Assembly: GCA_030537615.1 (NCBI GenBank)
Contig: JAUNVP010000003.1
Coordinates: forward strand, 1 to 64,000
Reading direction: 5' to 3'
Origin: Actinomycetaceae bacterium
GTDB lineage: Bacteria > Actinomycetota > Actinomycetes > Actinomycetales > Actinomycetaceae
Length of the DNA: 64,000 nucleotides
Numbering within the stretch: position 1 is the stretch's first letter; each line of letters opens with the position of its first letter. The notes beneath the pieces were generated by a model, which had not been told where the DNA came from, ran no database searches, and saw only the letters and a list, made by a program, of their open reading frames with translations. A program made the position numbers and the translations under genes. Of the stretch, positions 9,384 to 17,336 are shown piece by piece.

Positions 9384-9707
9384 ATGGCTGATATTGTTCC
9401 TGTTTCCGACGCTAATTTTGATGAGCGTGTTATCGATTCTGAACAACCGGTTCTGGTCGACTTTTGGGCACCCTGGTGTGGCCCGTGCGTCCAAATGAAC
9501 CCGATTCTTGAAGAGGTGGCGCGCGAGCTCGACGGTCAGGTAACGGTCGCAAAAGTTAACGTCGACGAAAACCCCGTGACAGCTCGCAAATTTGGAATTG
9601 TGTCCATTCCCACAATGCTACTTTTCCGCTTGGGTGAACCGATTAAGTCAATCGTCGGGGGACGACCGAAGTCTCAATTACTCACTGAGCTTGAAGGTCT
9701 GATTTAA
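9384..9707 (+). CDS. trxA: Thioredoxin
   Basis: Cytoplasmic 107-residue thiol-disulfide carrier with the classical WCGPC active site inside VDFWAPWCGPCVQM, and the cis-Pro loop VSIPTMLLF. The frame is open upstream to 9291, but ATG 9384 has AAAGAG before it and gives the family's usual N-terminus (MADIVPVSDANFDE). It is downstream of trxB, which reduces it, and is followed at once by a strong terminator, so trxBA looks like a closed two-gene unit. It should serve general reductases and thiol peroxidases; the class Ib ribonucleotide reductase in this window has its own NrdH. Confidence 0.97.
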   Translation: MADIVPVSDANFDERVIDSEQPVLVDFWAPWCGPCVQMNPILEEVARELDGQVTVAKVNVDENPVTARKFGIVSIPTMLLFRLGEPIKSIVGGRPKSQLLTELEGLI

Positions 9708-9715
9708 TAGTGAGC

Positions 9716-9763
9716 GTGAACGGGTCGCCGAGGGAGTGAGGGGGCGGCCCGTTCACCTTTTTT
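9716..9763 (+). terminator. Rho-independent terminator of trxBA
   Basis: GTGAACGGGTCGCC pairs with GGCGGCCCGTTCAC (14 bp, one G-U pair) around a short purine-rich loop, followed directly by a run of six T. It begins 8 bases after the trxA stop. Confidence 0.92.
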
Positions 9764-10066
9764 ATGTTTAAGCACGTGACTTTCCTTTCCCCCGAAATGA
9801 GACGCTTGGCTTCGGCGCAAGCACTCGCACACACGTCATTAAAACGCTGAGTGAGCGCTCCCATTGTGGAGACTTCCCCGGGTCGGACCGGCTGTTGAGA
9901 ACCGATGGTCCCTACCGAAATCAACTCTGCCGTGATATGTGGCTAGCCCAACGCCGAGCAGACATGAGATCACGGTTTGGTTTGTTTTGTCGCGTTTGTT
10001 GGTTGTTTCTCGCTTTCACTGGCACAATCAGTTACAACATCCAATGAAGGGCAGAAGGGAAGCACA

Positions 10067-11389
10067 GTGTCTGATATGAGCGACATGCGTGAACAACATG
10101 GAGGAAATCGTTTAGATCCTTGGTTTGATACGTATGCCGCCCGAGCCCACGGGCTAAGGACATCGGAAATCCGCGCTCTTTTCGCTGTTGTGTCTCGCCC
10201 AGAGGTTGTATCGCTGGCTGGCGGAATGCCGAACATCAAGGATCTTCCACTCGACGACTTGGCCGAATCTGCAAAACAACTTATCCGCCGCCACGGCGCC
10301 CAGTACATGCAGTACGGTTCCGGACAGGGCTGGGAGCCACTGCGTCAACGAATCGTGGACGTCATGGTCTATGACGGTATCATTGCCGATCCCGACGACG
10401 TCGTCGTGACGACAGGGTCCCAGCAGGCACTCGACCTCGTCTCTGAAATCTTCCTTGATCGCGGCGACGTGGTGCTCGCCGAAGCACCTTCTTACGTCGG
10501 GGCACTCGGAACATTCCGAGCCTACGAAGGCGAGGTTGTCCATGTCGATATGGATGATGACGGCCTCATTCCTGAAGCTCTCGAAGAAACTATTCGACAG
10601 TTGCGTCTAGAGAATCGTCGGATCAAGTTCCTCTACACGGTTCCAAACTTCCACAATCCAGCCGGCGTCACCCTCTCCGAAGAACGACGCGCTCAGATTG
10701 TCGAGATCTGCGCTCGCGAACACGTCCTCATTATTGAGGACAATCCGTACGGCCTCCTCGGGTTTGATTCGGACCCGCTCCCCGCCCTCCAGTCACTGAA
10801 TCCGGAAGGCGTCGTCTATCTCGGGTCATTCTCGAAGATGTTTGCACCAGGTTTCCGTATTGGGTGGGCGCTCGCGCCGCACGCTATTCGAGAAAAACTC
10901 GTGCTGGCATCGGAGTCCGCGATATTGTGTCCGTCAATGGTCGGGCAAATGACCATTGAGGACTATTTGTCCAACTATGACTGGTACTCCCAGGTCAAGG
11001 TGTATCGCAGCATGTATCGCGAACGCGCCCAGTCGATGCTCGGGGCGCTTGAAGAATTCCTCCCGCAATGTAGTTGGACTGTACCGCAGGGCGGTTTTTA
11101 CACGTGGGTGACTCTCCCCGAGGGGCTCGATGCGAAGGCGATGCTCCCACGCGCCGTCACCGGTCTCGTAGCCTATGTTTCAGGAACCGCTTTCTACGCC
11201 GATGGTCGCGGTGGGAACCACATGCGACTATCGTTTTGCTATCCACCTCCCGAGGAGATTCGTGAGGGCGTCAAGCGTCTCTCACGCGTCATCTCTGCGG
11301 AGAAGGAACTCGTTGATATGTTCGGCACGAACGTTCGCACCAGACTGCCGGACGGCTCCGTGTCAGCTCCGGCACCGGACCAGGTTTAA
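10067..11389 (+). CDS. PLP-dependent aminotransferase, class I/II (2-aminoadipate/MocR-domain type)
   Basis: Fold-type I aminotransferase of 440 residues, without the GntR-type DNA-binding domain of MocR regulators. Visible motifs are VSLAGGMPN, TTGSQQALDL, NFHNPAG, IIEDNPYG and the Schiff-base lysine in GSFSKMFAPGFRIGW. The pattern fits the LysN/2-aminoadipate and aromatic aminotransferase group, but the substrate cannot be assigned. GTG 10067 is preferred because AAGGGA lies seven bases upstream; the frame is open further up to 9977, giving an implausible hydrophobic leader. The Ddl-like gene starts within 15 bases of its stop, so they probably form an operon. That pairing invites, but does not prove, a role in supplying cell-wall amino acids. 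Confidence 0.9.
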   Translation: MSDMSDMREQHGGNRLDPWFDTYAARAHGLRTSEIRALFAVVSRPEVVSLAGGMPNIKDLPLDDLAESAKQLIRRHGAQYMQYGSGQGWEPLRQRIVDVMVYDGIIADPDDVVVTTGSQQALDLVSEIFLDRGDVVLAEAPSYVGALGTFRAYEGEVVHVDMDDDGLIPEALEETIRQLRLENRRIKFLYTVPNFHNPAGVTLSEERRAQIVEICAREHVLIIEDNPYGLLGFDSDPLPALQSLNPEGVVYLGSFSKMFAPGFRIGWALAPHAIREKLVLASESAILCPSMVGQMTIEDYLSNYDWYSQVKVYRSMYRERAQSMLGALEEFLPQCSWTVPQGGFYTWVTLPEGLDAKAMLPRAVTGLVAYVSGTAFYADGRGGNHMRLSFCYPPPEEIREGVKRLSRVISAEKELVDMFGTNVRTRLPDGSVSAPAPDQV

Positions 11390-11403
11390 AGGGGAAGATG
11401 GTC

Positions 11404-12357
11404 ATGGAAACGTTGAAAATACTGATTGTTTCAGGCGGATTGACCCACGAGCGCGACGTATCGCTCCGGTCGGGTCGCCGCGTCGCCAACCTCCTGCGCC
11501 AGTCTGGCCACACCGTCGAAGTCTGTGACCTCAACGCGCAGTTTCTCCCCACGATCGCTGAGTTTGAACCCGATCTGGTGTGGCCACTAATCCACGGCTC
11601 GGTGGGTGAGGACGGGTCGGTTCAAGACTTACTCGAATTGATCCAGTTCCCCTATGTGGGTGCGACTGCAGACGCCTGCGTGCTCGCTTCTGCCAAGCCG
11701 GTGGCGAAGTCCCTGGCGGTGAGTTCCGATGTTGCCACCCCCGCGTGGATTTCGCTCACGCAATCGCTATTCCGTCAGGTTGGGGCACCGGCTGTCATTA
11801 ACGCTATTTTGTCGAATGATGCGGGGCTTGACTTCCCGCTCATCGTCAAACCGTCCGATGGTGGATCAGCACTCGGGATCTCGAAGGTGTCATCTGAGGA
11901 CGAGTTGCGCTCGGCGATGGTCGATGCGTTTGCCTACGGCGATACTGTCATGGTTGAGCAGTTCATCTCCGGGCGGGAAATCGCCTTGTCGATCATCGAC
12001 CTTGAAGATGGTCCTCATGCGTTGCCTGCAGTTGAGATCCAAACGGACGATGGTGACTACGACTACGATGCTCGCTACAACACCGGACGTTCCGAATTCT
12101 TCGTGCCCGCGCAGTTATCTGAAGCAGAGGTTACCCACATTCGAGATACCGCAATCACCATGCACGAGGTGCTCGGGTTGCGTCATCTTTCACGCATCGA
12201 CCTCATTCTTGACGACGAGGGCGTCGCTTGGTTCATTGATGCCAACGTCGTTCCAGGTATGACGGATACTTCGTTGTTCCCACTGGCTGCCGAAGCAGAA
12301 GGCTCGTTCTCCCAGGTACTTGAAGATATCGCCCATTACGCGCGCGAGGACGTGTAG
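11404..12357 (+). CDS. D-alanine--D-alanine ligase family protein (ATP-grasp)
   Basis: ATP-grasp ligase of 317 residues. Visible features are LIHGSVGEDGSVQ (N-terminal substrate loop), IVKPSDGGSALGISKV (ATP-grasp phosphate loop), YDYDARYNTGRSEFFVPA and SRIDLILDD. The Mg/ATP-binding end is FIDANVVPGMT, where Ddl usually has EVNTLPG or similar. All steps needed for catalysis seem present. It is rather short for Ddl. Either ATG 11398 or ATG 11404 could start it; 11404 is better spaced from GGGGA. The aminotransferase lies just upstream. It could be the main Ddl or a paralogue with another dipeptide product. Confidence 0.88.
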   Translation: METLKILIVSGGLTHERDVSLRSGRRVANLLRQSGHTVEVCDLNAQFLPTIAEFEPDLVWPLIHGSVGEDGSVQDLLELIQFPYVGATADACVLASAKPVAKSLAVSSDVATPAWISLTQSLFRQVGAPAVINAILSNDAGLDFPLIVKPSDGGSALGISKVSSEDELRSAMVDAFAYGDTVMVEQFISGREIALSIIDLEDGPHALPAVEIQTDDGDYDYDARYNTGRSEFFVPAQLSEAEVTHIRDTAITMHEVLGLRHLSRIDLILDDEGVAWFIDANVVPGMTDTSLFPLAAEAEGSFSQVLEDIAHYAREDV

Positions 12358-12577
12358 TTCACAAGCGACCGTGAGTAGCACCTGCTCTGAAAACTAACTC
12401 CTTAGCGTGCTACAATGCATACAATGCCCAAGATATAGGGCACCCATAATTTCAAGTAGCCATTATTAGCGGTTGAGACTAACGGTTTGGCCTGATGCAC
12501 GCACTGCGAATCATCATGTTTTCGTTGTACGTACTGAACGAAAACCTTATGGAACTCATGGAGCTCCCTGGACAAAT

Positions 12578-12593
12578 TGTTTCACGTGAAACA
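12578..12593. promoter_or_regulatory. parS centromere site 1
   Basis: TGTTTCACGTGAAACA, a perfect 16-bp palindrome identical to the conserved chromosomal parS consensus bound by ParB. It lies in the gene-poor region after the Ddl-like gene. Confidence 0.96.
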
Positions 12594-13399
12594 ATTGTTT
12601 CTGCCAGTCGGTGCGGTGACGTCGTATTCGCATTTTCACCGGCTCGCACAGGTTTAGGGCAGCCGGTGAACGATTCTGCTAACCGTACATGAAAGATCTT
12701 CGGGTGGGTTTTCGCGTACCCGGGACCGACATCGGCGCATTCCTACTTGTTTGCCGCCAGCGTGCAGAGCGCGCACCCGCATTGCAAAACTTCCCGCCCC
12801 ACAACCGCAACCAATGAACGATTTAGAGCCCTACGCTGGCTACAGAAGCCTGTGACATGGAAGAGATTCGATTCCGACCCTTATTTTGAGGAGGCATCTC
12901 ACACGACCATCTACTAGAAAACCACCGCTCTCCGTTGTCGTAGTCATGACTCGTTCGATTGTGACAACCACTCAGATTATCCGCTTTGATCTCCCTCGCC
13001 GTGGTCATGACCTATTCCCCGCATGCTCCTGATTATCACTAGATTCCTATCGGTATTGAGTTCCAGACACATCGCGGAAACCAGAAGGACTCGCATCCTC
13101 GAGATCCCGATAGATGAGATCCGCGGAAGTACTGCGCCAGGGACATGCACGAATACCCTGAGGTCTGCATGGGCAGTCACCACCGTCAAGCGGGTTCATC
13201 CAACGTGCTCGGAGTAGCTCTGTCTTACATGCGCTATTGGCATCCGTGCATGTGCTCGATGCTTTTCGGAATTCGATTCGCTGCGGATTTCACGATTCGT
13301 ACATATCGGTGTGGGGTAGTTTGTATCCGTTCCCCTCTTCTGCATGCGTGTCACACCTTTTGCAAATCGTGCGTTCATCATCACCCGCCCAGCCGGAAT

Positions 13400-13415
13400 T
13401 GTTTCACGTGAAACA
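13400..13415. promoter_or_regulatory. parS centromere site 2
   Basis: TGTTTCACGTGAAACA. The symmetry extends outward to GGAAT/ATTCC, giving a palindrome longer than the core. Confidence 0.96.
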
Positions 13416-13643
13416 ATTCCATCCGTAAACAAACTGAGCTGACAAGTGCACGGCTGAGTGGTTTCTCGTCACCCATCACTTCACGTTGAGAGTAGGTCTC
13501 TTACACCGGTCAGCCATACACCAACTCAAACGTATCGCATACTATCTGAGCGTATTTACAATCGTTTGTTCAGTTTCCTTGCTTACGCTCAATCCTCGCT
13601 ACACCGTGCCAAGAAGGTGGGTATTACAAAGCTGTGGGGAAAT

Positions 13644-13659
13644 TGTTTCACGTGAAACA
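13644..13659. promoter_or_regulatory. parS centromere site 3, inside a 38-bp perfect palindrome
   Basis: TGTTTCACGTGAAACA. Flanking bases remain perfectly symmetrical out to TGTGGGGAA and TTCCCCACA, so positions 13633-13670 read the same on both strands. Confidence 0.96.
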
Positions 13660-13706
13660 ATTTCCCCACAGTAAACTCACCCAAGCTACTATTCAGTCAT
13701 GTTGCT

Positions 13707-13742
13707 ACAACTGAGCGAGATTCAATGATCCCGCTCAGTTGT
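13707..13742 (-). terminator. Hairpin downstream of parB
   Basis: ACAACTGAGCG and CGCTCAGTTGT form a perfect 11-bp stem with a 14-base loop, 25 bases beyond the parB stop. No T-run follows in the parB direction, so its terminator role is uncertain. Confidence 0.5.
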
Positions 13743-13767
13743 CCGACCTCAAATCACGAACTCCCAG

Positions 13768-15084
13768 TTAATCAGGTGAAGCAGTTGACTTCAGGTGTCG
13801 AATAACGTTCGCCAAGCGAGTGAGGTCATCGGTACCCGCATACTCAATCATGATGCGACCACGACGTTTACCTTCTTTGACCGTAATGCGTGTATCAAGC
13901 AGGTCGGTTAGCTGGTCAATAATGGCTATCGCATCATCGGATGGTCGCGGCGGTATCCTGCGTGCACCTCTGCGAGTGGCGACTGTCTCTGTGACATCTC
14001 CAAGTGCGACAATTTCCTCGGTTGAGCGTACCGATAGTCCCTCGGCAACAATACGGTCACCAAGAATCTCCATCTGCGCCTTTGAAGTCAGCGAAAGCAA
14101 AGCGCGCGCATGACCCGCACTAATGACACCTGCTGCTAGTTTCCGCTGTACAGAACCAGGAAGATTCAGTAAGCGAACAGTATTAGCAATATGCGAACGG
14201 GACTTGGCAATACGTGCGGAGAGAACTTCCTGGGTGCAATCGAAATCGCGCATCAATTGTTGATAGGCGGCAGCTTCTTCGATCGGATTGAGTTGTGTCC
14301 GGTGCAGGTTTTCTAAAAGAGCATCACGGAGCAGATTCGTGTCATCCGTTTGACGAATGATCGCTGGAATAGTCGTGTAACCAGCCAACTTTGACGCCCT
14401 GAGACGCCGTTCACCCATGATGAGCTCAAAAGACGGCGGTCCGGTCACACCCTCTTCGTGGCGCATACGCAGAAGATCCTCATACCGCTCATCAAGATTC
14501 CCAATTGGCCGAACCACGACTGGCTGCAACACGCCGATTTCCTGAATCGATTGCGACAATTCAGCCAGCTCATCTTCGTCGAACACTTCTCGCGGCTGGT
14601 GGAGATTAGGAATAATCGCGGCGATAGGAATCTCTGCGAAGCGCGCGCCCGGAACAGGTACGAGGCGCTCATCCGAAATTGTTTCACGTGAAACAATTTC
14701 TTCTCGCTCTATGTTCTCGCTATGAGAAGCTACACTGTCACCGATAATGTCTTCGAAGAGTTCTTTCTTCTCAGACACAGACTGCCTAGGCAATGTTTTC
14801 TGAGCTGATGATTGCGTATTCTTCTCATCAGCGACTTGTGTAGTCTTCGATCTACTGTGACGTTTTGATGCGGCCTGAGAGCCTCGTTTCCGTACCGGCG
14901 GTTTCAATAGATCGGCTGTTATCGCAGATGATTTACGTTCGCGCGAATCTCCACCTTCCGCGGGGAAAAATACATCCGTTGCCTTTTCAGGCGGGACAAT
15001 TGTTTCACGTGAAACAATTTCATCCCCCGAGGGAATGAGTGATCCCAGACCGCGTCCCAGCGCGCGCCGCCCCTTGTCAGCCAT
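13768..15084 (-). CDS. parB: Chromosome partitioning protein ParB
   Basis: CTP-dependent DNA clamp that loads at parS and spreads. The N-terminus MADKGRRALGRGLGSLIP is the usual ParA-stimulating motif. A long charged, low-complexity linker (about residues 22-140) then precedes IIPNLHQPREVF, the nucleotide-binding motif GERRLRASKLAGY and LLENLHRTQLNPIEEA. The helix-turn-helix region (SARIAKSRSHIANTVRLL) and a C-terminal dimer domain follow. At 438 residues it is long for the family because of the linker. ATG 15084 has AAGGTGG upstream and overlaps the parA stop by 8 bases; the open frame continues to 15105. Two parS sites lie within the linker codons, each read as IVSRETI. Confidence 0.96.
   Translation of the reverse strand: MADKGRRALGRGLGSLIPSGDEIVSRETIVPPEKATDVFFPAEGGDSRERKSSAITADLLKPPVRKRGSQAASKRHSRSKTTQVADEKNTQSSAQKTLPRQSVSEKKELFEDIIGDSVASHSENIEREEIVSRETISDERLVPVPGARFAEIPIAAIIPNLHQPREVFDEDELAELSQSIQEIGVLQPVVVRPIGNLDERYEDLLRMRHEEGVTGPPSFELIMGERRLRASKLAGYTTIPAIIRQTDDTNLLRDALLENLHRTQLNPIEEAAAYQQLMRDFDCTQEVLSARIAKSRSHIANTVRLLNLPGSVQRKLAAGVISAGHARALLSLTSKAQMEILGDRIVAEGLSVRSTEEIVALGDVTETVATRRGARRIPPRPSDDAIAIIDQLTDLLDTRITVKEGKRRGRIMIEYAGTDDLTRLANVIRHLKSTASPD
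14680..14695. promoter_or_regulatory. parS centromere site 4, inside parB
   Basis: TGTTTCACGTGAAACA within the parB coding sequence, near codon 130, at the end of the linker. It is translated as IVSRETI. Confidence 0.95.
15001..15016. promoter_or_regulatory. parS centromere site 5, inside parB
   Basis: TGTTTCACGTGAAACA within the parB coding sequence, near codon 25, just after the GRGLGSLIP motif. It is translated in the same frame as site 4, giving IVSRETI again. Confidence 0.95.
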
Positions 15085-15967
15085 TGGATTCTTCCACCTT
15101 CGCAATTCGTTGGGCTAACTCTAAAGCCGCCTTCTTATACGCTACTGCTGCCACACCTCGCGGATCGTGGCCGAAAATACTTGTCCCAAAACTCGGAGCT
15201 TCTGACAGCTTCACCGATCGTGGAATCACGGTATCCAGGACAATATCGGGGAAGTACGCCCGCAATTCCGCGGCTACCTCAGCACTCAAGTTCGTTCGTT
15301 TATCGAACATCGTGAGCAAAATTGCGCCGATTGTCAATCGGGGGTTGAGATATTCCCGAATTCTATTAATCGTTTGAATGAGCATGCTCAGGCCTTCAAG
15401 TGCATAGTATTCCGCCTGAATTGGAACGACTACCCGGTCAGCCGATACCAATGCGTTAAGTGTGAGCAGTCCGAGGCTCGGGGGACAGTCCACCAGGATG
15501 ACGTCGACATGACGATTAACCGCCAGATGATCAGTAATCGCTTGATGCAAAATGAACTCTCGCTGAGTCTTCGCCGCCAACTCGAGTTCAGCTCCCGATA
15601 AGTCGATCGTTGCCGGACACACCTTCAGCATCTCGACTTGAGGCGACTGCACAAGACACTCTGCTAGAGTCAGTTCGCCCGTCAGTACGTCGTAGGTGGA
15701 CGGTGTTCCCGATCGATGTTCAACACCGAGAGCCGTCGAGGCATTACCTTGCGGGTCTGAATCAATAACGATGACCGACATTCCAGCCTCAGCCAGAGCC
15801 ACAGCAAGATTGACAGCCGATGTCGTCTTACCAACACCGCCCTTTTGATTCGCAACTGCGAGCACAGTTGGCTTCGCAGGGCGCGGAAAGACTGCACGTT
15901 CTAATTCCGCGCGCGCACGAGCTACAGCCGCAATCTGCTCAGCCAGAGGTGTCGAAGACGATGTCAC
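15077..15967 (-). CDS. parA: Chromosome partitioning ATPase ParA (Soj)
   Basis: Deviant-Walker ATPase that binds DNA nonspecifically and drives ParB-parS segregation. NQKGGVGKTTSAVNLA is the deviant Walker A box, near residues 40-55. VIVIDSDPQGNASTAL is the A' motif and VILVDCPPSLGLLTLNAL is Walker B. Length is 296 residues. The GTG start has AAAGGAG at good spacing. It lies upstream of parB with overlapping ends, so translation is coupled. rsmG lies about 80 bp upstream on the same strand, the standard order. Confidence 0.97.
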   Translation of the reverse strand: MTSSSTPLAEQIAAVARARAELERAVFPRPAKPTVLAVANQKGGVGKTTSAVNLAVALAEAGMSVIVIDSDPQGNASTALGVEHRSGTPSTYDVLTGELTLAECLVQSPQVEMLKVCPATIDLSGAELELAAKTQREFILHQAITDHLAVNRHVDVILVDCPPSLGLLTLNALVSADRVVVPIQAEYYALEGLSMLIQTINRIREYLNPRLTIGAILLTMFDKRTNLSAEVAAELRAYFPDIVLDTVIPRSVKLSEAPSFGTSIFGHDPRGVAAVAYKKAALELAQRIAKVEESNG

Positions 15968-16044
15968 GGTGCTCCTTTCAGGTCACATCCAAGTCTAGTG
16001 CGATATTCCGACACCGAACCACTGCCGGGCCGACACCTGTGGAT

Positions 16045-16749
16045 TCACCGTCGTTTGCGCATTTCAACAACGCGCGTTGATTCATCCTCCATCACGGACG
16101 CCACTTCATGAATGTCAACCGTATCAATTTCAAACCTGCGGAATAGTCGCCGGGATTCCGAAACCTCTTCGGCTGCTTTACGACCTTTTAATGCAAGCAA
16201 AGTACCTCCGGGACGAACCAGAGGCATAGTCAACCGTGTCAACTTCTTCAGATGGGCAACTGCTCGAGACGTCACGACATCTGATTGTCCACGGCCGTGT
16301 AGTTCCTCGGCCCGCGCCTGATGAATAGTCACATTGTCCAGAGCTAACTCATCAATGACATCAGCTAACCACTCGCACCGACGCACCATTGGTTCAACCA
16401 AATGCACATCAAGATCCGGACGCGCAATAGCGACAACAACGCCCGGAAAGCCCGCACCTGAACCAATATCGAGTACCTGAACCCGGCGAGGAATAAAATC
16501 CAACACCGCAGCGGAATTGACGATATGACGTGACCACAACCGAGGTAATTCTCGCGGTCCAATGAGGCCGCGCAACTCACCCTCTTCGGTCAACATCGAT
16601 GCAAAGTGTTCAATCGCTCCAAAGGAGGGGCCAAAGAGTTCGCGCACAGCCTCGTTCGGTACTTCAACCTGCTGTTTGTCCGATGCGGCACTGACCTCTC
16701 CGCGATCATCGAGATGTCCCACGCCATTCACCTCAAACCGGTTAGACAC
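16045..16749 (-). CDS. rsmG: 16S rRNA (guanine527-N7)-methyltransferase RsmG
   Basis: SAM-dependent methyltransferase modifying G527 of 16S rRNA. LPRLWSRHIVNSAAV and the SAM-binding loop VLDIGSGAGFPGVVVA are diagnostic, followed by VVTSRAVAHL and the GGTLLALKG strand. Length is 234 residues with a ~30-residue variable N-terminus. The GTG start at 16749 lies 8 bases after the stop of the upstream khpB gene, without a strong ribosome binding site, so it may depend on coupling. Loss of this enzyme in other bacteria gives low-level streptomycin resistance; the gene looks intact here. Confidence 0.96.
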   Translation of the reverse strand: MSNRFEVNGVGHLDDRGEVSAASDKQQVEVPNEAVRELFGPSFGAIEHFASMLTEEGELRGLIGPRELPRLWSRHIVNSAAVLDFIPRRVQVLDIGSGAGFPGVVVAIARPDLDVHLVEPMVRRCEWLADVIDELALDNVTIHQARAEELHGRGQSDVVTSRAVAHLKKLTRLTMPLVRPGGTLLALKGRKAAEEVSESRRLFRRFEIDTVDIHEVASVMEDESTRVVEMRKRR

Positions 16750-16757
16750 CAGTACCG

Positions 16758-17309
16758 TTACTCATCCGCACTATCGGAATCAGACGCATCAGCGCCTTCT
16801 TCCTCAGATGCCTCCTCCGGAAGGATGACAACGCAACGATTCGGCTCGACACCCTCCGACTCAGAGACCAAGCCCGCACGCGCGACAGCGTCGTGGCATA
16901 CCTTGCGTTCAAAGGGATTCATCGGTTCGAGCATGACTGATTCACCCGTCGTGCGAACGCGCGTAATTGCTTCTTCAGCAATTGCCGTCAGTTCCCGACG
17001 ACGATCTGCTCTAAATCCGGCGATGTCCAGCATTAGTCGTGAACGTTCGCCCGTTTGATTTTGGACCGCCAACCGTGTCAGCTCCTGGAGAGCATCGAGC
17101 ACGCGACCGTCCTCACCCACCATCCGTTCGAGACGTGACGAGACCTCGTCAGACACAATTTCCACGAGAGCGCGGTCGTTTTCCACGTCCAACTCAATGT
17201 CGCCGTCAAGATCGGCAATGTCGAGAAGTTCCTCAAGGTAGTCGGCAGCAATATCGCCCTCTTCGACGAGCTGGCTGACACGATCCTTCTTCGCCGTTTC
17301 CTCAGTCAT
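16758..17309 (-). CDS. khpB: RNA-binding protein KhpB/Jag (KH and R3H domains)
   Basis: Small RNA-binding protein of 183 residues, encoded between yidC and rsmG as in most Gram-positives. The KH-II domain carries GEDGRVLDALQELTRL. The R3H domain is the NPFERKVCHDAVA region, with the Arg and His of the R-x3-H motif. The C-terminal 20 residues are acidic. The N-terminal Jag domain is reduced, as in other actinobacteria. ATG 17309 is preceded by an adjacent GTG at 17312 that could also serve. It begins 27 bases after the yidC stop on the same strand. Confidence 0.93.
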   Translation of the reverse strand: MTEETAKKDRVSQLVEEGDIAADYLEELLDIADLDGDIELDVENDRALVEIVSDEVSSRLERMVGEDGRVLDALQELTRLAVQNQTGERSRLMLDIAGFRADRRRELTAIAEEAITRVRTTGESVMLEPMNPFERKVCHDAVARAGLVSESEGVEPNRCVVILPEEASEEEGADASDSDSADE

Positions 17310-17336
17310 CACTTAACTTTCTTATTCGCAGTCAAA

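Larger units (their letters stand above)
12358..13706. other. Gene-poor region between ddl and parB carrying three parS sites
   Basis: About 1.35 kb without a convincing gene: reading frames are short, overlap on both strands and lack ribosome binding sites and recognisable motifs. The text looks less codon-structured and more AT-rich than its neighbours. The only clear signals are three identical parS cores. In many relatives the interval between trxA and parB also holds an amidase gene (cwlM); nothing like it is visible here. A structured RNA cannot be excluded by eye. Confidence 0.6.

Noticed and set aside
12495-13674. Several 60-90 codon frames in the gap before parB
   Set aside because: They overlap on both strands, contain the parS palindrome as codons and lack start signals.
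12578-15016. Repeated 16-mers considered as a CRISPR or phage att array
   Set aside because: Spacing is irregular, there are no spacers of constant length, and the repeat is exactly the parS consensus next to parAB.
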